Origin: Arcicella aurantiaca
Lineage (GTDB): Bacteria > Bacteroidota > Bacteroidia > Cytophagales > Spirosomataceae
Length of the DNA: 64,000 nucleotides
Direction: 5' to 3'
Assembly: GCF_003148625.1 (NCBI RefSeq)
Contig: NZ_QGGO01000021.1
Location: 31,842 to 95,841 of the forward strand
How positions within the stretch are numbered: the stretch's first letter is position 1; each line of letters opens with the position of its first letter. The notes beneath the pieces are model-generated. The model did no database searches. It was not told the origin of the DNA and saw only the letters and a list, made by a program, of their open reading frames with translations. Below are positions 17,702 to 25,023 of this stretch, in pieces. Made by a program: the position numbers and the translations under genes.

Positions 17702-17754
17702 CATTAATAATCAAAATACTTACCCCAAGACCTTACGAATACGCTGAGTTGTCG

Positions 17755-17762
17755 TAACTTTG
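17755..17762 (+). promoter_or_regulatory. Candidate -7 element for rimO
   Basis: TAACTTTG matches TAnnTTTG exactly, 47 bp before the rimO start. The -33 region shows no clear TTG. Confidence 0.4.
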
Positions 17763-17809
17763 TGGTTAAATTTTTAACAAATCCTATCTTCATGAGTTAG
17801 GAATTTTAG

Positions 17810-19117
17810 ATGAAAACTAAAACGCAATTAAAGAATAAAGTCAATATCGTTACACTTGGTTGTAGCAAAAATGTGGTTGATTCAGAGGTGATTTATACTC
17901 AGTTGAAAGGAAATGGTATAAAGGTTAGCCACGAATCTAAGAAAGATGATTCAAACATTGTTATCGTAAATACTTGCGGTTTTATTGATAATGCTAAGCA
18001 AGAATCAATAGATACCATTTTGCGATATGTTGATGCCAAAGAAGCTGGCGTAATTGATAAATTGTATGTAACAGGTTGTTTGTCACACCGTTATAAAGAT
18101 GAATTGGAGGTGGAAATCCCTACGGTTGATGCTTTTTTTGGCACAAATGAGTTACCAAGATTATTAAAAACACTCAAAGCAGATTATAAACACGAACTCA
18201 TCGGAGAACGTCTTTTAACAACTCCAACCCATTACGCATACTTGAAAATTGCGGAAGGTTGCGACCGTCCTTGTTCGTTCTGTGCTATTCCATTAATGCG
18301 TGGCGGACACGTTTCTCGTACTATTGAAGATTTAGTAATTGAAGCAAAGTCATTAGTAAAACGTGGTACAAAAGAGTTAATTCTCATCGCTCAAGATTTA
18401 ACGTATTACGGTTTAGATATTTATAAAAAGCGTAACCTTTCGGAATTATTAGAACACTTTTCAGATATTGAAGGACTTGATTGGATTCGTTTACAATATG
18501 CTTACCCTGCTGGTTTCCCGATGGACGTTTTAGATGTAATGAATTCAAAATCAAATATTTGTAAGTATTTGGATATGCCATTGCAAAGTGGTTCAACGGA
18601 AGTTTTGAAAAGAATGCGTCGTGGAATTACTCGTGAGAAAACCGAAGATTTAATCAATGCCATTCGTGATAAAGTGCCTGATATTGCTCTAAGAACCACT
18701 TTAATTTCTGGTCACCCAGGAGAAACAGAAGAGGATTACGAAGAAACTTATCGATTTGTAGAAAAAATGCGTTTCGACCGTTTAGGTGTTTTCACATACT
18801 CGCACGAAGACCAAACCCATTCACATACTTTTGAAGACGATGTTCCTGCCGAAATAAAACAAGAACGTGCCGACGAAATTATGGCATTGCAACAAGATAT
18901 TTCGATGGAGTTGAACCAAGAGAAAGTAGGCAATACTTATAAAGTTTTATTTGATAGAAAGGAGGGAGGACACTTTATCGGAAGAACACAATTTGACTCG
19001 CCAGAAGTTGATAATGAGGTACTTATTCCAGCATCACAATTTGTACGTTTAGGTGATTTTGCCAATGTAAAAGTTAATCGTGCCGAAGAATTTGACTTAT
19101 ACGGAGACTTGGTTTAG
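17810..19117 (+). CDS. rimO: Ribosomal protein S12 methylthiotransferase
   Basis: The 435-residue radical-SAM enzyme has the N-terminal UPF0004 domain with cluster-binding cysteines (in TLGCSKN, NTCGFID and TGCLSHRY). The radical-SAM CxxxCxxC is at Cys151, Cys155 and Cys158 (EGCDRPCSFCAIP), and a C-terminal TRAM domain follows (about 370-435). RimO adds a methylthio group to a conserved Asp of ribosomal protein S12 using two 4Fe-4S clusters and SAM. The GCSKN motif and the IPLMRG segment favour RimO over MiaB. It is a single gene. Its TAG stop is the first three bases of a TAGAGGA-type heptamer array, followed by a bidirectional terminator. Confidence 0.95.
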   Translation: MKTKTQLKNKVNIVTLGCSKNVVDSEVIYTQLKGNGIKVSHESKKDDSNIVIVNTCGFIDNAKQESIDTILRYVDAKEAGVIDKLYVTGCLSHRYKDELEVEIPTVDAFFGTNELPRLLKTLKADYKHELIGERLLTTPTHYAYLKIAEGCDRPCSFCAIPLMRGGHVSRTIEDLVIEAKSLVKRGTKELILIAQDLTYYGLDIYKKRNLSELLEHFSDIEGLDWIRLQYAYPAGFPMDVLDVMNSKSNICKYLDMPLQSGSTEVLKRMRRGITREKTEDLINAIRDKVPDIALRTTLISGHPGETEEDYEETYRFVEKMRFDRLGVFTYSHEDQTHSHTFEDDVPAEIKQERADEIMALQQDISMELNQEKVGNTYKVLFDRKEGGHFIGRTQFDSPEVDNEVLIPASQFVRLGDFANVKVNRAEEFDLYGDLV

Positions 19118-19163
19118 AGAATAGAGGATAGAGGATAGAGGTTAGATTTTAGAGAATAGTTAA
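19115..19163 (+). repeat. Heptamer array anchored on the rimO stop codon
   Basis: Seven consecutive 7-bp units, each beginning TAG (tagagaa, tagagga, tagagga, tagaggt, tagattt, tagagaa, tagttaa), start exactly at the rimO TAG stop. Confidence 0.93.
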
Positions 19164-19166
19164 CAA

Positions 19167-19209
19167 AAAAATGGCGATTAGGAACTTAAATTTCCCAATC
19201 GCCATTTTT
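19167..19209. terminator. Bidirectional terminator between rimO and moeB-like gene
   Basis: A 13-bp perfect stem (19167-19179 with 19197-19209) is flanked by A's on the left and T's on the right, so it can serve both convergent genes. Unrelated heptamer arrays lie on its two sides. Confidence 0.88.
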
Positions 19210-19258
19210 ACTGCTCACTGCTCACTGCTCACTGCTCACTGCTCACTGCTTACTGTCA
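19209..19258 (-). repeat. Heptamer array (TGAGCAG)n at the end of the moeB-like gene
   Basis: Read on the minus strand, the TGA stop of the moeB-like gene opens a run of units TGACAG, TAAGCAG and then five TGAGCAG, each beginning with a stop triplet. It ends at the shared terminator. Confidence 0.9.
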
Positions 19259-20389
19259 ATACACCTCCATTGTTTCGTCAATTTCGTTTGCCCAGGCATT
19301 GATACCACCCGTTAAGTTTTGTAAATTATTAAAGCCATGATTTTGAGATAAGTAATCAATCACACTTGCTGAACGAAAGCCGTGATGGCAATACACAACG
19401 ACCGTTCTATCTCGTGGAATATGTTTCACATTCGTCGGAATATTACTCATTGGAATCAAGACAGAACCTTCAATTCTACAAATTTCATATTCATTCAAAT
19501 TTCTTACATCTAACAAAAAGAAATCTTCTTTATTCTGTATTTTCTCTGATAACTCTTCAACGGTTATTGTTGAGTTAATGGCTTGATTATTAGGCATATT
19601 TTTTTGTTTTTCTCCTTCTGGAAATATCATCTTTTCTGCGTTTGCTTTTCTTTTTACTTTAATTTTTTGTGAAGTGTTTTCTAATAAATCAAGCATCAAA
19701 AGTTGCCCACTTAGTACCGTTCCGATACCCGTAATTATCTTAATTACCTCATTGGCTTGGTACATTCCCAACATTCCTGGAAGAATCCCCAAAACGCCAA
19801 TTGTAGCACAGTTGGGGATTTCCAATTCAGAAGGTTGTTCGGGAAATAAACAACGATAAGTAGGTCCTTGATTACCCAATGAATCGGTGTAATTAAACAC
19901 TGAAACCTGTCCTTCAAACTGATGAATTGCTCCGTAAACAAATGGTTTATTCAATTTTACACAATAATCATTGATAAGATAACGAGCCGTAAAATTATCA
20001 GTACAATCCACAATTATATCATAATTTTTGACGAAATTTTCGGCATTTTCGGCATTTTCGGCTTTGAAATTTTGCTTAACTGCCTCATATTCAATTGTAT
20101 CATTCAGCTTTAATAAACGAGTAGCAGCGGTGGTTGCTTTCGGGCTACCAATGTCTTCTACTTTGTATAAAACCTGTCTTTGTAAATTGCTTAAATCTAC
20201 CGAATCAGCGTCCATAATTCCTAATTTACCAATGCCCGCTGCCGCCAAATATAACAAAACTGGACAGCCTAAACCACCCGCACCAATTACTAAAACTTTA
20301 GCATTTTTTAGTTTTAGTTGACCATCTTGCCCAATTTTTGGTAGTAACAAGTGTTTTTGATAACGATTTTTTTCAGTTGATGAGAGCAT
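19256..20389 (-). CDS. MoeB/ThiF/HesA-family adenylyltransferase with C-terminal rhodanese domain
   Basis: The 377-residue protein has an N-terminal E1-like ATP-binding domain: GAGGLGCPVLLYLAAAGIG, DADSVDLSNLQRQVLY, DCTDNFTARYLIND. Its C-terminal rhodanese domain (about 275-377) has the active-site loop CHHGFRS. Such fusions adenylate the C-terminal Gly-Gly of a sulfur-carrier protein (MoaD/ThiS type) and pass sulfur via the rhodanese Cys. The two CxxC pairs that bind zinc in E. coli MoeB are not present (TYRCLFPE instead of CYRCLFPE, and no second pair), so this is a zinc-less variant. A 9-bp tandem repeat encodes AENAENAEN near residue 115. No molybdopterin or thiamine genes are nearby, so the carrier is unknown. 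Confidence 0.87.
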   Translation of the reverse strand: MLSSTEKNRYQKHLLLPKIGQDGQLKLKNAKVLVIGAGGLGCPVLLYLAAAGIGKLGIMDADSVDLSNLQRQVLYKVEDIGSPKATTAATRLLKLNDTIEYEAVKQNFKAENAENAENFVKNYDIIVDCTDNFTARYLINDYCVKLNKPFVYGAIHQFEGQVSVFNYTDSLGNQGPTYRCLFPEQPSELEIPNCATIGVLGILPGMLGMYQANEVIKIITGIGTVLSGQLLMLDLLENTSQKIKVKRKANAEKMIFPEGEKQKNMPNNQAINSTITVEELSEKIQNKEDFFLLDVRNLNEYEICRIEGSVLIPMSNIPTNVKHIPRDRTVVVYCHHGFRSASVIDYLSQNHGFNNLQNLTGGINAWANEIDETMEVY

Positions 20390-20527
20390 ATTGATACATT
20401 AATTTATTTTTGTATTAAGCGAGATAACAAATTACGATTAACGAAGATAACAATAAATTTAACGCCTTATAAACTCATTACTTGTATTCGCTTATTTGTC
20501 AACTAAAAGTGACACCAATGGGCATAA

Positions 20528-20560
20528 AAAAACCTTCTCAAAGTTATTGAGAAGGTTTTT
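20528..20560 (-). terminator. Rho-independent terminator after rpmB
   Basis: A 14-bp perfect stem (20528-20541 with 20547-20560) with T's on the minus-strand 3' side lies 22 bp beyond the rpmB stop. Confidence 0.88.
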
Positions 20561-20581
20561 AATATTTTTAAGCTATTGGTA

Positions 20582-20821
20582 TTACAAGCTCAAAGTTCCC
20601 TTACGAGCTGCTGCAATTAAAGAAGCTTCCAAACCTTTTTTGTTGATAGTACGGATAGCTTTTCCAGATACTTTCAATTGAACCCATACACCTTCAGATT
20701 CTAAGAAAAATTTCTTAGTATGAAGATTTGGATAGAATTTACGCTTAGTTTTATTGTTAGCGTGAGATACGTTATTACCTACTTGTGTCTTTTTTCCTGT
20801 TAATTGACAAACCTTAGCCAT
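20582..20821 (-). CDS. rpmB: 50S ribosomal protein L28
   Basis: The 79-residue basic protein opens [32 protein letters not shown] in family fashion, with the K-R-K-F-x-P-N region and the closing [13 protein letters not shown]. Length and sequence match bacterial L28, and no zinc Cys pair is present. It is followed directly by a terminator. In many Bacteroidota rpmB is followed by rpmG and a DUF4295 gene; here neither is adjacent. A strong promoter (TTG, 20 bp, TAATTTTG) lies about 80 bp upstream, with the TTTGCATTCCG start region seen also at the rRNA promoter. Confidence 0.96.
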   Translation of the reverse strand: MAKVCQLTGKKTQVGNNVSHANNKTKRKFYPNLHTKKFFLESEGVWVQLKVSGKAIRTINKKGLEASLIAAARKGTLSL

Positions 20822-20903
20822 GTTAATCCTTGTTTTTGTTATGTAAAATCACTTTGGAAGCGATATAATAGACTTGATTTTCAGTATTTTCTGAAACGGA
20901 ATG

Positions 20904-20934
20904 CAAAATTAGAGATTATTTCTCAAGGATACAA
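20904..20934 (-). promoter_or_regulatory. Promoter of rpmB
   Basis: On the minus strand: TTG (20934-20932), 20 bp, then TAATTTTG (20911-20904), an exact Bacteroidota -33/-7 pair. The following GCATTCCG resembles the start region of the rRNA promoter at 63679. Confidence 0.65.
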
Positions 20935-20966
20935 TTTATTAAGGAAATAAAATTCAGGAATCTTCG

Positions 20967-20974
20967 TACTTTTG
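20967..20974 (+). promoter_or_regulatory. Candidate -7 element for the EEP-family gene
   Basis: TACTTTTG matches TAnnTTTG exactly, 25 bp before the ATG at 21000. It is divergent to the rpmB promoter. Confidence 0.45.
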
Positions 20975-20999
20975 TTTAAACTCATTGTTTTAACATTCT

Positions 21000-22094
21000 A
21001 TGTTTAAGAAAATTGCTACTTCGTTGCTTTGGCTAACCAGCTTGCCTGTATGTATATATACACTGGTGACATACTTGCTATCATATACACTCGTGATTGA
21101 GCATTGGTCGGCAGGGTTCATTATGATGACGTTGCCATTTGCTATGTTAGGGTGTTTTGTTATTGCCTTCACGTGGTTGTTTATTCGTCCTTCCAGAGCC
21201 ATTTTACCAATCCTGATTTTATGTTTGGGTTATCCATTTATCAAGCGTACCATCGTTTTTAAAGACCCTCAAAAAGGAGAAAATACATTGTCTGTTTTTA
21301 GTTATAATGTATTCAGTTTTTGTGGAGACGAATATACAGGTGATAAAGTAAAAGCTACTAATTTGATTAATTATGCTGCTGATTATGAGGCTGATGTGAA
21401 ATGTTTTCAAGAGTTTTATAATTTAGAAAGTGATAAGCGATTTCGGACAGTTTCTTTGATGCAAAAGGAAAATCCATACATGGTCAGTAATAGTGAGAGA
21501 GGAAATCAAGGGCTGGTTGGGCTTATTATTTTTTCAGCTTATCCAATTATTCATCATCAAGGAAAAGTTTTTGGACGACGAAATGCCAATGGTTATTTAG
21601 TTGCTGATATTGCCCGTAAAAAAGACACCATTAGGGTGATTAATATTCAATTGCAATCAATGGGAATACGGGTAAATAAGGTAGTGAGTGAGGTGAAAGG
21701 AAAAGATTATGAAGAAGCCAAAAAAGAAGGAAAAGGCATCGTATCATCTTTAAAAATGGGTTTTCAAAAACATGGCGAAGAGGTGAAATTAATCGAGAAA
21801 ATGATTGATGAAAGTCCATACCCCGTAATTCTTTGTGGTGATTTTAATGAAACACCCTATGGAAATGCTTATGGAAGTATCCGTGACCGATTGAAAAATG
21901 CTTTTGAAGAAGCAGGTAATGGCTTTGGTTTTACCCTAAATCGTAGCCCAAGATTAGTGAGAATTGATAATCAGTTTTGTTCGGAAGAAATAAAAGTGCT
22001 TGATTTTAAGACGTTTAGGAGTGTTTTGTTGTCAGACCATTTTCCGATTTTAGGTAGATATTCTTTAGACAAAAAACAGAAAGTCGATAAATAA
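21000..22094 (+). CDS. Membrane-anchored endonuclease/exonuclease/phosphatase (EEP) family protein
   Basis: The 364-residue protein has three N-terminal membrane helices (about residues 5-30, 38-62 and 68-82) and then an EEP domain. Catalytic-type motifs are visible: SYNVFSFCG (Asn), CFQEFYN (Glu), NIQLQS, CGDFNETP (Asp/Asn) and LSDHFPI (Asp-His). The family uses one or two divalent metals to cleave phosphodiester or phosphomonoester bonds; substrates range from nucleic acids to sphingomyelin and inositol phosphates. The active domain should face the periplasm or cytoplasm depending on helix number, which I cannot settle. It is followed by the AI-2E family gene with a 36-bp gap, likely an operon. 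Confidence 0.87.
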   Translation: MFKKIATSLLWLTSLPVCIYTLVTYLLSYTLVIEHWSAGFIMMTLPFAMLGCFVIAFTWLFIRPSRAILPILILCLGYPFIKRTIVFKDPQKGENTLSVFSYNVFSFCGDEYTGDKVKATNLINYAADYEADVKCFQEFYNLESDKRFRTVSLMQKENPYMVSNSERGNQGLVGLIIFSAYPIIHHQGKVFGRRNANGYLVADIARKKDTIRVINIQLQSMGIRVNKVVSEVKGKDYEEAKKEGKGIVSSLKMGFQKHGEEVKLIEKMIDESPYPVILCGDFNETPYGNAYGSIRDRLKNAFEEAGNGFGFTLNRSPRLVRIDNQFCSEEIKVLDFKTFRSVLLSDHFPILGRYSLDKKQKVDK

Positions 22095-22130
22095 TTGTGC
22101 GGAATATCACTTAACTCATCACCAAATCAC

Positions 22131-23318
22131 ATGAATTATAAATTACCCTTCATCGGAAAACTCGCCTTTGCTCTAATCTCAATAACCATTTTTGTTTATT
22201 GGCTTATGGTTTTGCAAGATATTCTTGTACCAATATTTATCTCTGTCATATTATCAATGGCAATTTTTCCTGTGGCAAATTGGCTTGAAAAAAAAGGCTT
22301 GGGACGTATTTTATCAGTAACGTTTACGATGTTATTGTTTACCATGATAATGATAGGCGTAATTTGGTTAGCATCCATTCAAATTGCTGATTTTGGCGAA
22401 ATGTTGCCACAATTAGAGAAAAGATTTACGCTCTGGTTTAATCAAATTCAGCGTTGGGCTGAGAGTATTTTTCATATCGGAAAGAAGACTCAACTTGCTC
22501 GATTACGCCAATATGGAACAGGATTTTTGAGTACAGGAGGAACTATCTTTACCACTGCACTTTCTACAACAGGAAGCGTTTTAGGTAATTTGTCACTCAT
22601 CCCGATTTATATGTTCTTCTTTTTATATTACAGAGACTTTTTTAGAATGTTTTTCTATAAAGTTTTCCGCAATATAAATCGAAAGAGAATTGATGCCGTT
22701 CTCAATAAAATCTACGAAGTGGTACATAGTTATTTGACTGGTTTAGTGACGGTTACAATAATTGTAGGAGGCTTAAATACGATTGGATTATTAATTTTAG
22801 GAATTGATTATGCCGTGTTTTTTGGCTTTTTAGCGGCAGCTTTATTAGTAATTCCTTTTATTGGAATACTGATTGGGTCAATTTTACCAATAATTATTGC
22901 CCTAATTACTAAAGATTCTCCCATGTATGCCGTTGGGGTAGCTGGAGTTTTTATTTTTGTACAATTCTTAGAAGGTAATTTTATCACTCCACAAGTGGTA
23001 GGCTCAAAAATCAGTATCAATGGTTTAGTGGCTATTATTGCTTTATTGTTGGGTTCGGCTTTATGGGGAATTGCGGGAATGGCTCTTTCCTTGCCAACAA
23101 TTGCCATTTTGAAAGTTGTTTTTGACGCCGTTCCAGACCTAAAACCTTTTGGCTATATTTTGGGAGAACCCGACCACGACCGATTGCGTCAAGACAAGAA
23201 ACGTGATATGCAGAGTTTTGTGCCAGATTTGGTAGAAAGCATTGTGGAAACAACCGAAGACGTGAAGTCGTTGGTAAGTGGGAAAAAGCGTAAAAGTAAA
23301 CCTGAGAAGATAGATTGA
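22131..23318 (+). CDS. AI-2E family transporter (YdiK/PerM type)
   Basis: I choose the ATG at 22131 (395 residues, MNYKLPFIGKLAF); an in-frame upstream start would add 12 unlikely residues. Eight membrane helices fit the AI-2E family profile: VYWLMVLQDILVPIFISVIL near the start, a central coiled amphipathic segment (FGEMLPQLEKRFTLWFNQIQ), then GTGFLSTGGTIFTTALSTT and the signature IPFIGILIGSILPIIIAL, with EGNFITPQVVGSKISINGL near residue 300. A 60-residue charged tail is cytoplasmic. Family members include a quorum-signal exporter and sodium/proton antiporters, so the substrate is open. Likely co-transcribed with the EEP gene. Confidence 0.9.
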   Translation: MNYKLPFIGKLAFALISITIFVYWLMVLQDILVPIFISVILSMAIFPVANWLEKKGLGRILSVTFTMLLFTMIMIGVIWLASIQIADFGEMLPQLEKRFTLWFNQIQRWAESIFHIGKKTQLARLRQYGTGFLSTGGTIFTTALSTTGSVLGNLSLIPIYMFFFLYYRDFFRMFFYKVFRNINRKRIDAVLNKIYEVVHSYLTGLVTVTIIVGGLNTIGLLILGIDYAVFFGFLAAALLVIPFIGILIGSILPIIIALITKDSPMYAVGVAGVFIFVQFLEGNFITPQVVGSKISINGLVAIIALLLGSALWGIAGMALSLPTIAILKVVFDAVPDLKPFGYILGEPDHDRLRQDKKRDMQSFVPDLVESIVETTEDVKSLVSGKKRKSKPEKID

Positions 23319-23417
23319 GAAGGCAATGGGGTTTGGGAATTAATCCTAATCCCCAAGAAAGACGTCTTCGCTTAATATCTTGACTTCCATTTATATTTGC
23401 ACGCAGTAAATTTCCTA

Positions 23418-24140
23418 TTATTTTGATTGCTCCGTCTCCATTATTTTATCCCAAAACGTAAAGTAAAAACCATAATTCCCTTTTCCATAATGATGGTGAT
23501 AATTATGTGCCGTAGAGGTATTTATCCATCGTCCAAGCCAATGTTCTCTAAACCATTTTGGATAAATTTCATATCCTAAATGTCCGTAAACATTTACCAC
23601 CATTGAGATAATATAAAAAATAGCAACAGCATTGAAATGTGTTGGAATAATGACCATCATTACAAACTGAAAACAACCATTAATGACAGCCTCCATTGGG
23701 TCAAAAGCAAAAGCTGCCCAAGGACTTGGATTGTGAGATTTATGGTGTAAAGCATGGAAGTTTTTGAAAAGAGCTTTATGATGAATTAAGCGGTGTGTCC
23801 AGTAAAAATAGGTATCATGTAATAAAATCATCAATAAAATACTTATCCAAAAATACCATATTGGGTAGTCGTTGATATTGTTGTATGCTCGTGAAAACGG
23901 ATAAAATGGCGTTTTGTAAGCAATATAACCCACGATTCCAAAAATCACACATGACATGAACGAAGAGCCAAATTCTCGTAAATAATCACTTGTTTTTGGG
24001 AAACGATTTTGAATTTTTTGGAATGATTTTGAATTTTTGAAAACGTAATAAAAAACGAAGAATGCCATTCCTGCTACCAATAAATAACGAAGAAAGTTAA
24101 TTAGAAAAATGAAAATGGCGAAAGGCAGTTGAGTTTCCAT
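23418..24140 (-). CDS. Sterol desaturase / fatty acid hydroxylase superfamily protein
   Basis: The 240-residue membrane protein has about four helices and the three His clusters that bind the di-iron centre: HDTYFYWTHRLIHH, HALHHKSHNP and HNYHHHYGKGNYG. WAAFAFDPMEA between the second and third clusters is typical. Family enzymes hydroxylate or desaturate sterols, carotenoids, fatty acids or alkylglycerols using O2. Candidate products in this group include carotenoid hydroxylation or ornithine/sulfonolipid modification, but no biosynthetic neighbours point to one. The gene is convergent with the AI-2E gene (100-bp gap), and the Crp/Fnr regulator lies upstream on the same strand. Confidence 0.9.
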   Translation of the reverse strand: METQLPFAIFIFLINFLRYLLVAGMAFFVFYYVFKNSKSFQKIQNRFPKTSDYLREFGSSFMSCVIFGIVGYIAYKTPFYPFSRAYNNINDYPIWYFWISILLMILLHDTYFYWTHRLIHHKALFKNFHALHHKSHNPSPWAAFAFDPMEAVINGCFQFVMMVIIPTHFNAVAIFYIISMVVNVYGHLGYEIYPKWFREHWLGRWINTSTAHNYHHHYGKGNYGFYFTFWDKIMETEQSK

Positions 24141-24327
24141 AAGCTTATTATTTAAAATTGATAAGCAAATTTGACTAAGAATTTTGAGGAAAAAATTTAC
24201 AAAAGATAAGTTTGTTGTTTGGAGCAGAACTATGATTTATAAAATTTTGAGATTTCAGTATTTTGTTGAAAAATAATCTTGAAATTTTAGAATTCTATAA
24301 ATCTTAGTTCAGCTATAAAATCACCAA

Positions 24328-24939
24328 TCAATGCTTGTTTTCTGTAACTCGTTTTCTAATTCTACTTAATGAAACAGGCGTAACTCCCATAAATGAAGCT
24401 AAATGTTTTAAAGGTACTCGATTCATTAAGTTTGGATATTCTTCAATAAATTTTAGGTAACGCTCTTCTGGAGAATAGAAAAGGTGTTTCTCAAAAACTT
24501 TTATAGCTTGTGCCAGTTCGTGTTGAATGAAATACCTTCCAAAACGTTCTAATCGTGGATTCTGTGAAAATAAAACTTCCATTTGGTCGTAATCGTAAAC
24601 AACCATTAATGTATCTTCCAAAGCCTCAAAACTGTAAGATGAAGGTTGATTGAGAATAATACACTCGAAAGAAGATACCATCTGTTGTTCTTTCTTAAAA
24701 ATTAGATTGTATTCTTCACCGTCTTTTAAATGATAGAATCTAATCAAACCATTCATAATCATACCCACTTTTTTACTGTAATCCCCAGTTCTGAGAAAGT
24801 GTTCATTTTTATCAATTTGTACAATTTTACCAATTGATAAAAGTTGCGTTAAATCACTCATATCCAAAAACTCATATTGTCCCCAAAGATTTTGAAAATC
24901 AGGACTTTGAGTGATATTTTGTATCATTTGCTTATCCAT
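24328..24939 (-). CDS. Crp/Fnr-family transcriptional regulator
   Basis: The 203-residue protein has a cyclic-nucleotide-binding-like domain (about residues 25-140, with KNEHFLRTGDYSKKVGMIMNG). Its C-terminal winged helix-turn-helix has VPLKHLASFMGVTPVSLSRIRKRV. The usual Arg/Glu cAMP contacts are not clear and there are no Fnr-type cysteines, so the ligand is unknown. Such short Crp-like proteins are common in Bacteroidota. It is separated from the upstream YdiJ-like gene by 81 bp that hold only a heptamer-type inverted repeat, so the two may be co-transcribed. The TGA stop is followed by TGATTTT, a weak two-unit version of the heptamer pattern. Confidence 0.9.
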   Translation of the reverse strand: MDKQMIQNITQSPDFQNLWGQYEFLDMSDLTQLLSIGKIVQIDKNEHFLRTGDYSKKVGMIMNGLIRFYHLKDGEEYNLIFKKEQQMVSSFECIILNQPSSYSFEALEDTLMVVYDYDQMEVLFSQNPRLERFGRYFIQHELAQAIKVFEKHLFYSPEERYLKFIEEYPNLMNRVPLKHLASFMGVTPVSLSRIRKRVTENKH

Positions 24940-25023
24940 GTTTCAGTTTATGAGTTTTAACATTTATGAGTGTATGAGTTTTAAGTCATAAACTTACTAC
25001 TCATACACTCATGAACTTAACTA
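24940..25023 (-). repeat. Heptamer-type inverted repeat filling the YdiJ-Crp spacer
   Basis: From the TAG stop of the YdiJ-like gene to the ATG of the Crp gene there are exactly 84 nt (12 x 7). The two halves contain a perfect 14-bp inverted repeat (24966-24979 and 24999-25012, atgagtgtatgagt) built of TGAGTGT/TATGAGT-like heptamers. Confidence 0.8.

Noticed and set aside
23380..23399. Promoter-like TTGAC and TATATTTG on the plus strand
   Set aside because: The spacing between boxes is only 7 bp and no plus-strand gene follows; the site lies between convergent genes.
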